64,000 bases of DNA, from the NCBI GenBank assembly GCA_003140075.1, contig PLIO01000070.1, positions 96,042 through 160,041 on the forward strand. Reading direction: 5' to 3'. This document shows, one piece after another, positions 10,164 to 19,111 of this stretch. The stretch is from Acidobacteriaceae bacterium (GTDB taxonomy: Bacteria; Acidobacteriota; Terriglobia; Terriglobales; Acidobacteriaceae). The notes beneath the pieces were generated by a model that was not told the DNA's origin, did no database searches, and saw nothing but the letters and a program-made list of their open reading frames with translations. The first letter of the stretch is position 1, and each line of letters opens with the position of its first letter. Position numbers and translations under genes: made by a program.

Positions 10164-10360
10164 GCTGTGCTCACTGTCACGTCTCAATTCGACAGACGAC
10201 GAATCTGGGATGCGGAAGTTATATCACTTCGCGCGAAAGCAGAGTCAAACCCCCATCGCAACTCGACGGTTGAACTGATCTTCCGCAGGATGGTATTGTC
10301 ACTCACTCTCGCGATTCGAAGAGTTGAAAGATCCCTTGAGAAAACCGGGGTTGAACCAGC

Positions 10361-11290
10361 ATGGCTGTGAAGGTTTGCATTGTCGGATGCGGCGCGCTGG
10401 GCAGCGTGTTTGCCGCACATCTGGCACGCGTCGACGACGTCGAGGTTCACGTTTATGACGTCTCCGAAGCACATACGCACGCGATCACTGAGCGTGGCTT
10501 ACAGATCAGCGGCGCTGTCGAATTCACCGCCAAGGTCCACGCTACATCCCACCCTCGCGAGATTCCGCCTTGTGAGTTCGGCATTTTTGCGACCAAGAGT
10601 TTGCACACGCGCGCCGCTCTCGAGCAGACGGCGCACATTTTCGGAACTTCCGGCGCAGTGTGTTCGGTGCAGAACGGCCTGGGCAACGAAGAAATTATTG
10701 CCGAACATGTGAAGCACGTAATCCGCGGCGCGACAACCATGGCCGCACACCTCATCGGGCCGGGCCATGCGGGGTTTGAATTCTACAGCGACCTCTGGAT
10801 TGGGCCCTTCGAGCCCACGGGCACTTCTTACGCATGCGTCGAGCAGTTGGCGGGACTGCTGAATCGCGCCGGACTGCACGTGGTTGCGCTGCAGGACGCG
10901 CGGGGCGCGCAGTGGACCAAGCTGATTTTCAACGCCGCAGTCAATCCGGTGGATGCACTCACTCTGCTCCACCATGGCGCCGCCACGCGTTTCCCGCCCA
11001 CGGGGTCGCTCTACGAAGCCTTGTTGCAGGAAGGAGAATCCGTGGCCGAAGCTCTCGGCATTGCATTGCCATGGGATGCGCGGCAGATGATCGCCGAGGG
11101 CGCTAACGCCACTCAGAAGAGAAATGTGAGCATGTTGTTGGATGTGCTGGCCAAGCGGCCGACCGAAATCGATTTTCTGAATGGCGCCATCGCAGACTGG
11201 GGAGAAAAGCTGGGCGTCCCGGTTCCGCTGAACCGTGCGATCTGGCAATTGGTCAAGGGACTGGAACACTCGTGGACTGGTCCTTCGTGA
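10361..11290 (+). CDS. ketopantoate reductase family protein (2-dehydropantoate 2-reductase-like)
   Basis: 309 aa; VCIVGCGALGSVFAAHLA Rossmann motif; VQNGLGNEE; KLIFNAAVNPVDALT. Confidence 0.88.
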   Translation: MAVKVCIVGCGALGSVFAAHLARVDDVEVHVYDVSEAHTHAITERGLQISGAVEFTAKVHATSHPREIPPCEFGIFATKSLHTRAALEQTAHIFGTSGAVCSVQNGLGNEEIIAEHVKHVIRGATTMAAHLIGPGHAGFEFYSDLWIGPFEPTGTSYACVEQLAGLLNRAGLHVVALQDARGAQWTKLIFNAAVNPVDALTLLHHGAATRFPPTGSLYEALLQEGESVAEALGIALPWDARQMIAEGANATQKRNVSMLLDVLAKRPTEIDFLNGAIADWGEKLGVPVPLNRAIWQLVKGLEHSWTGPS

Positions 11291-11401
11291 ATATGTCGGA
11301 GGAATCCCGATCGAGCGGCCGCGCACATCGCGCTCAGAACAACACATAGCGCTGCAGAACAACTAAACCTGTGATATTTTCATTGTCCTCGGGGAGGGAT
11401 C

Positions 11402-11896
11402 ATGGCGATTACCGATACGAAAGCAAGTCTCGATTCGGTTGTGCGCGAATATGCGTTTCCGGACGTTCATATTGGCTCGAGCGAAGACGAATCTCCTTGG
11501 GTGCCCTTCAAGGAGAATTCGTTTATCCGGCACCTTGCGTTCGACGTGCGCAGCAACATGTACGCCAACGTTTTGTGGGTGACCAAGGGCGGAATGCTGG
11601 GCCGGCACCGCCATCGCGGAAGGGTCTTCGGCTATACCGTCGAAGGCAGTTGGCGATATCTGGAGTATGACTGGATCGCGCGACCCGGCAGCTATGTGCA
11701 GGAGAGCCCCGGCGTCACTCATACACTAGTCTCCGATGAGGGCATGAAAACGATCTTCTGGCTCAATGGCTCGCTGGAGTTCTACGACGATGGCGAGAAC
11801 CTGCTCGAGACACTGGATGTCTTTTGGTTCATCGATCACTATTTGAGTTATTGCCGCGAGCGCGGCATCAAGGTTAACAGGAAGCTGTTCGTGTAA
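11402..11896 (+). CDS. cupin-fold protein, 2,4'-dihydroxyacetophenone dioxygenase-like
   Basis: 164 aa; GGMLGRHRHRGRVFGYTVEGSWRYLEYDWIARPGSYVQESPGVTHTL cupin motif with conserved His/Glu. Confidence 0.72.
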   Translation: MAITDTKASLDSVVREYAFPDVHIGSSEDESPWVPFKENSFIRHLAFDVRSNMYANVLWVTKGGMLGRHRHRGRVFGYTVEGSWRYLEYDWIARPGSYVQESPGVTHTLVSDEGMKTIFWLNGSLEFYDDGENLLETLDVFWFIDHYLSYCRERGIKVNRKLFV

Positions 11897-11926
11897 GAAC
11901 CGAAGCTTCCAATCAGCGGTCAACCG

Positions 11927-13090
11927 TTATCGAATTCTTGTCCCATCAACCTTCACCCGGAAGAGCACGTACGGCTTTTGGCGCAGATCCTGACCGTTGT
12001 GGAAGGCGGCTTGCCGTTCGACTTGGTTCGCCGTGAAATAGAGGTAACCATCCGCGGCCAGCGACAATGTATCCGGCCAGAGCACGCGCCGATCGTGCAC
12101 CAGCGTTTCGATTTCGCTATTCAAGTTTCGCCGTCGAATGGCGTTGTGTTCGTAGTCGCTGAGATAGACTCGCCCCTGCGCATCGGATTCAAGACCGTCA
12201 CCCGCTCCTCCCTTTTCGCCGAGATCCTTCACGGTCGCGGCGACTTCAGCGTCGGACCTATTCTGGTCCGTAAGCGCGTCCACGCTCACCCTGTAGAGAT
12301 GCCGGCTGGTGAGGGGGCAGTAGTAGAGAATTTTTCCATCCGGGCTGATGGCAATTCCATCGGAGCCAACCGAGAACCTCGCCGGCGGCTGTCCCGGAAG
12401 TCGCATCTGCAGGATCTCTCCTTCGACCACAGGAACAAACTCTGGATCAGGTTTCGTCGATGAATGGTCGTTCAGACGGCGCCAGCTTTTACCCGTGGCC
12501 AGATCTACCACGATGATGCCGTTCGGTCCACTCGAAGTCGAATCGGTAATGAATGCCATGCCTTCGACGCCGCGGTGTAAGTCGAACCTGACGTCATTCA
12601 AATAAGTTGTGGTCAGAGCAATATCTGTGGGGAAAATAATTTTCTTGACGACTTTGTCGCTATTGAGATCCACGGCGATCAACTTCGGACCACCCAAGCT
12701 GGTCGGTCCGAATCCAATACTCCCGGTGTCGAGAATCCACAACCGATTTCCAGTTGGGTCCACCACCACACTCTGCACCGAGACTAATTTGTCGGCCTGA
12801 TTGTCGCCGCTCTTGTAGCCATTGATGTCTGCGTTGGGGTAGGGGAAGGTCTTGCCGTGTTTCACTTCTGCCACGGTGTATTCGACGTTGTCTCCCCACT
12901 TCGGAAAGTTCACGAAGATTCGCCCATTGTTCGCAACCGTGACACCGGTCGGCATCGCGCCGCTAAAAGTCGCGACCACTTCCAGTTTGCCGATAGAGCG
13001 ATCCGTCGCCAGTTCCTGAGACTGAATCACTCCAGAGAGAGCGCAGAAAAGAAGCAAAGACGCAAATTGCATCGCTGTTTGTGGTGGCAT
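11927..13090 (-). CDS. major royal jelly/Yellow-related secreted beta-propeller protein
   Basis: 387 aa with signal peptide; GRIFVNFPKWGDNVEYTVAEV, LWILDTGS, GVEGMAFITDS, SDGIAISPDGKILYYCPLTSRHLYRV are typical of MRJP/Yellow. Confidence 0.82.
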   Translation of the reverse strand: MPPQTAMQFASLLLFCALSGVIQSQELATDRSIGKLEVVATFSGAMPTGVTVANNGRIFVNFPKWGDNVEYTVAEVKHGKTFPYPNADINGYKSGDNQADKLVSVQSVVVDPTGNRLWILDTGSIGFGPTSLGGPKLIAVDLNSDKVVKKIIFPTDIALTTTYLNDVRFDLHRGVEGMAFITDSTSSGPNGIIVVDLATGKSWRRLNDHSSTKPDPEFVPVVEGEILQMRLPGQPPARFSVGSDGIAISPDGKILYYCPLTSRHLYRVSVDALTDQNRSDAEVAATVKDLGEKGGAGDGLESDAQGRVYLSDYEHNAIRRRNLNSEIETLVHDRRVLWPDTLSLAADGYLYFTANQVERQAAFHNGQDLRQKPYVLFRVKVDGTRIR

Positions 13091-13149
13091 GGCAGAAGAC
13101 TAGCAAGAAATGACTTCGGTGTGTAGCCAACCGGACTCGGAAACGCCAT

Positions 13150-14403
13150 TTGCTATCATGCAACCCCATGGGCTCTACGAGGCGTTACGAGAATACGCTG
13201 GTCGGAATTCTTTTCTTTACCTGGGGCACAGTTTTCCTCGACCGGATGTCGCCACTCTATCTGGCGCCATATTTCGCTCCGGAATTCCGTCTCGGCAATG
13301 CACAAATCGGAACCCTTGCTTCGGTGCTGGCGGTCACGTGGGCAGCGTCGACATTTTTTTTTGGCGCTCTGTCCGATCGTCTGGGCCGCAAACCGGTGCT
13401 GGTCCCCGCCGTATTCGTGTTCTCGATATTGTCCTGGATGACGGGCCTGGCTCACAGCTACCATCAACTGCTCTTGATCCGCGCGCTGATGGGCATTGCG
13501 GAAGGACCGACTTGGTCCATCATGACGGCTCTGATTGAGGAATCCTCGTCGGTCAAACGACGCGGACGAAACATAGGCCTGGTGGTCAGTGCCGCGGCGC
13601 TGGTAGGCCTGGCGGCAGCGCCGGTATTGACGACGCAAGTGGCGGCGCGCTGGGGTTGGCGGTCGGCTTTTCTTGTTGCAGGCATTCCGGGGTTGCTGGC
13701 CGGTTTCTTGATTTGGAAGTTTGTGAAAGAGCCAGACGCCGGGACAAACCACGCAAAGCCCTCGATGCTCGAATATTTTTCCATTCTGCGCTATCGCAAC
13801 ATCTGGCTGTGTTGCCTGGGCGCGACGGGGTTCATGTCCTGGCTGTTTGCGCTGAGTGTATTCGCGCCGCTGTACATCACGGAGGTGGCGCATGAACCGG
13901 CGACGACGGCCGGGTTCTTGCTGGGCGCGAGCGGATTGGGCAGCTTCTTTCTCGGCTTTCTTCTTCCTTCGCTCTCTGACCGAATGGGGCGCAAGCCTGT
14001 CCTATTGCTAATGGCAATGCTCTCCGCAGTTGTGCCGCTCGCGTTTCTTGTTCCGGTTTTGTACGTGTATCCCCTGCTGCTGGCGGCGATAGTTTTCGTC
14101 GCCAACACCGGTCAGGGCATAGCAAGCCTGATCATGGTGCTGGTTCCCACCGAGAGTGTGCCGTCGCAGTTCCGGGCTACATCGATCGGCCTCACGACTC
14201 TGGTGGGGGAAATCATGGGTGCCACCGGCGCACCGATTCTGGCTGGCACGCTGGCAGAAAAACACGGCCTCGGTTTGACCATGTGGTTGGCGGCAGGGGG
14301 CAGTGCGGTGCTGTTTCTCGCAGCGCTGTTCCTGCAGGAACCTCGCCTCGACCCAAGCAGCGTTCTACCTACTTCGTCTGCGGGTGGAGTTAGTCAGCAG
14401 TGA
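13150..14403 (+). CDS. major facilitator superfamily transporter
   Basis: 12-TM-like; GALSDRLGRKPVLVPA and PSLSDRMGRKPVLLLMAML loop motifs. Confidence 0.9.
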   Translation: MLSCNPMGSTRRYENTLVGILFFTWGTVFLDRMSPLYLAPYFAPEFRLGNAQIGTLASVLAVTWAASTFFFGALSDRLGRKPVLVPAVFVFSILSWMTGLAHSYHQLLLIRALMGIAEGPTWSIMTALIEESSSVKRRGRNIGLVVSAAALVGLAAAPVLTTQVAARWGWRSAFLVAGIPGLLAGFLIWKFVKEPDAGTNHAKPSMLEYFSILRYRNIWLCCLGATGFMSWLFALSVFAPLYITEVAHEPATTAGFLLGASGLGSFFLGFLLPSLSDRMGRKPVLLLMAMLSAVVPLAFLVPVLYVYPLLLAAIVFVANTGQGIASLIMVLVPTESVPSQFRATSIGLTTLVGEIMGATGAPILAGTLAEKHGLGLTMWLAAGGSAVLFLAALFLQEPRLDPSSVLPTSSAGGVSQQ

Positions 14404-14420
14404 CAAGCTGCGGGCTCGAT

Positions 14421-15018
14421 CTAGGCGATGTTTCCGATTGCCGGGCGCCCTAGGATCCTGCGGGCGGTATCAAGGAGAGAGACTACCGCAGTCGACTGTT
14501 CGTTTTTCCGCCATGCCATGTAAAGCTCGATCTTCGCCTCAGGTTCATTCAGTCGCACGGAAACCAGATCTATGCCAGAGACCGAACGATTAACGACCGC
14601 GCCCACTCCCAGGAATATCCCTTTGCCCGATCCAATCATAATGGCACCAGCTTCTTCATGGGGTTCAACATGCCGGGCCATCAGGTGCGACGTCAATCCC
14701 TGCTTACTGTATAAAGCCATGATCTTGTCGTAAAGCCCGGTGGAGAAGCTGCGGTTGAAAATGATCAAGGGTTCGTCTGCAATCTCTTCCAATCGGAGAA
14801 ATCTGCGTTTCGAGAGGTGGTGTGTTCTCGGCAGGACGACAACAAATTCTTCTTCGAAGAGCAACTCGCAGTCCAGGTTGACTTGGTCGACGGGAGGCCG
14901 CAAAAAGCCAATGTCAATTTCGCCCTTGCGCAGCGCCTCATTCTGAAAGCTGGAGAAGACATCCCTGCACTCGACGTCGATTGCGGGAAGCTGCGTGCGG
15001 TGCTCGAATACTACCTTG
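14421..15018 (-). pseudogene. LysR-type regulator, 3' part of a gene split by a transposable element
   Basis: Frame read up to the TSD gives SKVVFEHRTQLPAIDVECRDVFSSFQNEALRKGEIDIGFLRPPVDQVNLDCELLFEEEFVVVLPRTHHL...; matches the C-terminal half of the intact paralogue at 18197-19099. Confidence 0.88.
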
Positions 15019-15026
15019 CTAATTAG
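15019..15026. repeat. left 8-bp target-site duplication CTAATTAG
   Basis: Identical to 17805-17812; removing one copy plus the element restores the LysR frame (GGLISKVVF). Confidence 0.92.
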
Positions 15027-15051
15027 GGCAAGAATATACTTGCCTCGCCCA
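15027..15051 (+). repeat. left terminal inverted repeat of the IS1595-type element
   Basis: 22/25 match to the reverse complement of 17780-17804. Confidence 0.92.
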
Positions 15052-15090
15052 TGGCAAGTCTATACCATACTCCCATGAAGTCAAGCCGGA

Positions 15091-16602
15091 GTGCTCCCCG
15101 TGTCTAGAGGCGAGAAATTCCTTTGGGGGGCCGATTTCATGATTGGCGGAATCGGTTGGTTCTTCGGCGGACCCTATGCGGGATTGGCGTGCTTCGCAAT
15201 CGGAGCTTTGCTTATATTTTTCGGATTGACCGAGAACGCCCGCCCCCGATGGAGGCGAGTAATGTTCGAGACGGTAGAGAAGATTCACAGAGCCTTGGGA
15301 ATCGAATCGACATGGGCGTTTGTGCTGATAATCGCTTTTGGCGCAGCTCTGATTTTCGGCACCGTGGGTGGGGCGATAGCATGGATCGTAGATGCTGGCT
15401 ACAAACATTCCTCTGAATACAAGGCGGATCATCCAGACCCAAAACAGCAGACCGCGACGGCGACAAATAATTCGGCACCCCAGAGTGTCGCGGTCCCGCA
15501 GAGCACATCCATCCAAGGGGCGCAGAGCGCAAGAACGACAACAATGCCGAAATCCGGCTCAGTAAAAACCTCAGCCCAAAAAGAAGGGAATACGCAAAAA
15601 CGGCAATCTTCCAAGACGCCGGACACCGGACCTGATATGAAGATGCTGGCTGACGTGATGGCTGGCAAACCTGTACCCGCTTCGTCCCCACCATCCAAGG
15701 CTAAAGCTCCAGTTCCAGCAGGTCTACCTCCGCCCGGAACATACCGTTGCCCCGACGGGAAGTTGGTGCCTGAGCATCATGCAGAGCAGTGTGGGGCGAG
15801 CAATATAGTCATGCGATACAACACCTTTGATGGCGGCCCAAGCAACGGAAATCCAGCTGGCGGAATTTCTCCCGTAGGCGATGGGAGCCAGACTGATTGT
15901 GCACTCAGGAATAGCGCCATAACCAACAACGTCTATCGAAATGGCGTAGTGCCTGATTTATCGAGTCAGTGTGATTCTCAATTCAGCAATAACCTTACCG
16001 AGGGGCAGCCACAGGGTAAGGATCGTCCCCAACTAAAAATCGGAGGCAAGGAGAACGACATAGGGCATAACACATTTCCAGAAATGAATGTAACAACTAC
16101 GGATACGTCCGAAAGGAACAAACTGCACGACAACTTATTTCAAGCCACCAACGCACCACAGAATGCGACAGGCGCTAAGAATGGAAAAGGCGCAGATTTG
16201 GGTGCCATTAATAAGGCGCAGACGCAGAACCGATATCCCGGAGCCTACCCGGATGTGCCGTGGCCTGTTGCCAAGACCGTCTTGCATGGAACGCCTTCCA
16301 GCGTGGCGGATCAGTTAGCAGCATTTATCGACGATGCACACAAGATCGTTGCTATTTTCATTAAAGATGACAACTCGCAATCGCTCGCCGAAAGCGAAAA
16401 AGCATGGGAAGCAGAAGCGCAATCGATAATAGCCACGAACTTGGGGAAGCAGTTTGCTCAGGAGTTCGACGAGGCAGCGTCAACAAGCACCACATACCCG
16501 CCGGGTCATAATGCGAGGGGTGGCAGCATCTGCAATCTGATCGATGCCAAAGTTTCTGTTCTGTCTACATTCGTGAATCAGTTGAGGGCGGCGACTCACT
16601 AA
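15091..16602 (+). CDS. passenger protein of the IS element: N-terminal TM segments plus Asn/Gly-rich region of unknown function
   Basis: 503 aa; GGIGWFFGGPYAGLACFAIGALLIFFGL and TWAFVLIIAFGAALIFGTVGGAIAWIVDAGY TM segments; NTFDGG...ITNNVYRNG...FSNNLTEGQ...IGHNTF suggests a beta-helix-like region; GTG start. Confidence 0.75.
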   Translation: MLPVSRGEKFLWGADFMIGGIGWFFGGPYAGLACFAIGALLIFFGLTENARPRWRRVMFETVEKIHRALGIESTWAFVLIIAFGAALIFGTVGGAIAWIVDAGYKHSSEYKADHPDPKQQTATATNNSAPQSVAVPQSTSIQGAQSARTTTMPKSGSVKTSAQKEGNTQKRQSSKTPDTGPDMKMLADVMAGKPVPASSPPSKAKAPVPAGLPPPGTYRCPDGKLVPEHHAEQCGASNIVMRYNTFDGGPSNGNPAGGISPVGDGSQTDCALRNSAITNNVYRNGVVPDLSSQCDSQFSNNLTEGQPQGKDRPQLKIGGKENDIGHNTFPEMNVTTTDTSERNKLHDNLFQATNAPQNATGAKNGKGADLGAINKAQTQNRYPGAYPDVPWPVAKTVLHGTPSSVADQLAAFIDDAHKIVAIFIKDDNSQSLAESEKAWEAEAQSIIATNLGKQFAQEFDEAASTSTTYPPGHNARGGSICNLIDAKVSVLSTFVNQLRAATH

Positions 16603-16754
16603 TGCCAAATAACACTCAAGAAACATCGGAGTTTCAGAAGTTTGATGCCGTCATGCGCAAGATTCTCTCAGTCTCCAAAGAGGAACTGCAAAAGCGCGAG
16701 AAGGCATGGAAGCGCAAGCGCGAACGAGCAAAGAAAAAGCGGGCGACTTCTTAG
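16602..16754 (+). CDS. 50-aa basic coiled small protein, translationally coupled to the passenger gene
   Basis: TAATG overlap with the upstream stop; MPNNTQETSEFQKFDAVMRKILSVSKEELQKREKAWKRKRERAKKKRATS; below the ORF-track size cutoff. Confidence 0.6.
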   Translation: MPNNTQETSEFQKFDAVMRKILSVSKEELQKREKAWKRKRERAKKKRATS

Positions 16755-16760
16755 CCCGCT
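16738..16760. terminator. hairpin between convergent passenger and transposase genes
   Basis: AGCGGGC-GACTTCTTA-GCCCGCT, 7-bp perfect stem, with A-rich sequence on the 5' side (U tract for the minus-strand transcript). Confidence 0.55.
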
Positions 16761-16806
16761 GTCCTCGACCTTGCCGCCGAGCGGCCCGTGTCTGGGTAGT
16801 CCTTGC

Positions 16807-17742
16807 TCAATTTGGTTTGCCGGTTAATTGAGCGAACGTGATGCGCTTGCCGACAATCTGGCGAACGGCTATATCGAAGCGGCCAGCATCGTCGATGTCC
16901 TTGCGGTTGTTGAATCGGAACATCTGTTCGTCGAGGTAACGGTGAAGATGAAACGGCTCTACCGAAACATACGTGCCAGAGATGCCGCGCTTCAGGAGAC
17001 TCCAGAAGTTCTCCAAGCCGTTCGTGTGTACGCGGCCATCTACGTACTGAGTCGCGTGGTCAACGACTTGATGCGCGTAGTCCGCTGCCAGTCCATCGTA
17101 GGACATGAGAGCATCGCTGTAGAGAGCCGCGCCAGCAGTTACATGCTTGCGTACTTCCTCTTGCAAAACAGTTTTGCGACGGCTAGGAACCACGGCAGCC
17201 CGAACCTTTCCCCCGCGCTCAAGAATGCCCATAACGGCAGTCTTGTCCTTGGTGCCAGTTCCAGTAATCCGGCGCTTGCGCTCCGAGACGTGCATATTTC
17301 GCGCCTTGCCGCCGATGAAAGTTTCATCAACTTCGACTTCGCCGCCGAGTTTGGAACCAAAGAAATCGTCCTGCATCGCAAGGCGAATGCGTTGGAGCAT
17401 AAACCATGCAGACTTCTGGGTAACGCGAACGTCCCGCGCAATCTCGTAACTGCTGACGCCGTTCTTGCAATTCGTGAGCATCCAAGTTGCGGTAAGCCAC
17501 TTGTCCAACGAAATTGGCGAATCCTCGTAGATCGTTCCAACCTTGACAGAGAACTCCCGTTTCGGGTGATGGCTACCACACTTCCAAGTGCGGCGCTTTG
17601 CGTTAAAGCTAACCTTGGTAGCTCCGCAACCGGGACAAACCACGCCGTTCGGCCAGCGACGAACAGCAATGTAGTCGATGCAGTTGTCAGAATTCGAGAA
17701 GTAAACAATCGCTTCTTGAAGGCTCTTTGGTTCTTGGTTCAT
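16807..17742 (-). CDS. IS1595-family (ISXO2-like) transposase
   Basis: Zinc ribbon CPGCGATKVSFNAKRRTWKC; VEVDETFIGGKARNMH; YSDALMSYDGL; VHTNGLENFWSLLKRGISGTYVSV; ORF opens at 17772, likely start MNQEPKSLQ at 17742. Confidence 0.93.
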   Translation of the reverse strand: MNQEPKSLQEAIVYFSNSDNCIDYIAVRRWPNGVVCPGCGATKVSFNAKRRTWKCGSHHPKREFSVKVGTIYEDSPISLDKWLTATWMLTNCKNGVSSYEIARDVRVTQKSAWFMLQRIRLAMQDDFFGSKLGGEVEVDETFIGGKARNMHVSERKRRITGTGTKDKTAVMGILERGGKVRAAVVPSRRKTVLQEEVRKHVTAGAALYSDALMSYDGLAADYAHQVVDHATQYVDGRVHTNGLENFWSLLKRGISGTYVSVEPFHLHRYLDEQMFRFNNRKDIDDAGRFDIAVRQIVGKRITFAQLTGKPN

Positions 17743-17779
17743 CTTCGTTCTCCAGTAACGAAAATGTATCAAAAACCAG

Positions 17780-17804
17780 TGGGCGAGTCAAGTAAATTAT
17801 TGCC
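17780..17804 (-). repeat. right terminal inverted repeat of the IS1595-type element
   Basis: 22/25 match to 15027-15051. Confidence 0.92.
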
Positions 17805-17812
17805 CTAATTAG
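17805..17812. repeat. right 8-bp target-site duplication CTAATTAG
   Basis: Identical to 15019-15026. Confidence 0.92.
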
Positions 17813-18121
17813 GCCGCCCAAACCGGATGCGATGCCAATCCTGACAATCCCGGACTCTCCTTTTTGGGCGTGGCGAGCAGCCTCCATCGCATGTCCGGCC
17901 TGCAAGACGAGCTTTCTCGCTTCACCGAGAAATACCTGACCTGCCTTGGTGAGCGCAACGCGCCTCTTATCTCGCATAAAGAGCGTGACGCCCAGAGCTT
18001 CCTCTAATTGACGGATCTGACGGCTCAGCGGCGGTTGCGCGATGTGCAGTTGTTGCGCTGCCTTGCTGAAGTTGAGATATTCGGCAACCGCGATGAAGTA
18101 CCGAACGTGACGGAGTTCCAC
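17805..18121 (-). pseudogene. LysR-type regulator, 5' part (HTH) of the gene split by the IS1595-type element
   Basis: MELRHVRYFIAVAEYLNFSKAAQQLHIAQPPLSRQIRQLEEALGV...GIASGLGGLI, then reads into the IS TIR. Confidence 0.88.
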
Positions 18122-18196
18122 GGGTCGAAGCTCCTTCCTCGCGAATGAGCAGATGCAGCCTCGGAACCACGGCCTTTAAGGGCTTGAACAATCGGT

Positions 18197-19099
18197 CTAG
18201 GCAACGTTCCTGTGTGCCGAGTCCCGGAAGATGCGGCGTGCAACATCGAGGAAAGAGAACACAGCCGTCGATTTCTCGTTTTTCCGCCACGCCAGGTGGA
18301 GCTCGATCTTTGCTTCAGGTTCATTCAGCCGCACAGAAACCAAATCGCGCGAACGATGGGGAATTGCGCCCGCTCCCAAAAGAATCGCTTTTCCCGATGC
18401 CACCATAGCTGCGCCTTCTTCATTGGACTCAACGTGGGTAACCGTCAAGTGAGAGGTCAAACCCTGCTTGCTGTACAAACTCAGGATCTTTTCGTAAAGC
18501 CAACTGGAAAAGCTGCGGTCGAAAATGATCAAGGGTTCGTCCGCAACGTCTTTTAACCTTACAAACTTGCGTTTCGCCAAGTGGTGCGTCCTGGGCAGGA
18601 CGACGACAAACTCTTCCTCGAAGAGTAGTTCGCAGTCCAAGTGGACCTGATCGATGGGGGGGCGGAACAAGCCGATGTCGATTTCGTTCTTCCGCAGAGC
18701 CTCATTCTGCAGGCTGGAGCAGATGTCCATACATTCAACGTCGACGTTGGGAAACCGTTTATTGTGCTCGCGCACCGCGTTGCCGATGATTCCGCCTAAA
18801 CGGGAAGGGACGCCAATCCTTACGATTGCGGATTCTGCTTTCTGGGCCTGACGAGCCGCCTCCATCGCATGTCCGGCTTGCACAATGAGCTTTCTGGCCT
18901 CCTCGAGAAAGACTTGTCCCTCCTTGGTCAGGGCGACGCGCCGCTTGTTCCGCAAAAAAAGTGCAACTCCGAGATCCTCCTCGAGCTGGCGGATCTGGCG
19001 ACTCAGAGGCGGCTGCGCGATGTGCAGCAGTTGCGCCGCCTTGCTGAAGTTAAGGCATTCCGCAACGGCAATAAAGTATCGAACGTGACGAAGTTCCAC
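18197..19099 (-). CDS. LysR-family transcriptional regulator (intact paralogue)
   Basis: VELRHVRYFIAVAECLNFSKAAQLLHIAQPPLSRQIRQLEEDLGVALF HTH; PBP2-type effector domain; GTG start at 19099 preferred over the 19270 upstream extension. Confidence 0.92.
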   Translation of the reverse strand: MELRHVRYFIAVAECLNFSKAAQLLHIAQPPLSRQIRQLEEDLGVALFLRNKRRVALTKEGQVFLEEARKLIVQAGHAMEAARQAQKAESAIVRIGVPSRLGGIIGNAVREHNKRFPNVDVECMDICSSLQNEALRKNEIDIGLFRPPIDQVHLDCELLFEEEFVVVLPRTHHLAKRKFVRLKDVADEPLIIFDRSFSSWLYEKILSLYSKQGLTSHLTVTHVESNEEGAAMVASGKAILLGAGAIPHRSRDLVSVRLNEPEAKIELHLAWRKNEKSTAVFSFLDVARRIFRDSAHRNVA

Positions 19100-19111
19100 G
19101 GGGTCGTATTC

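Larger units (their letters stand above)
15027..17804. mobile_element. IS1595-family insertion element with passenger genes, inserted in a LysR gene
   Basis: Imperfect 25-bp TIRs, GGCAAGAATATACTTGCCTCGCCCA (15027-15051) versus reverse complement of 17780-17804 GGCAATAATTTACTTGACTCGCCCA, 22/25 identical; 8-bp TSD CTAATTAG at 15019-15026 and 17805-17812; encodes IS1595-type transposase. Confidence 0.93.

Noticed and set aside
16828-17808. 326-aa plus-strand ORF over the transposase
   Set aside because: Antisense to the IS1595 transposase with clear zinc-ribbon and catalytic motifs; it also runs over the TIR.
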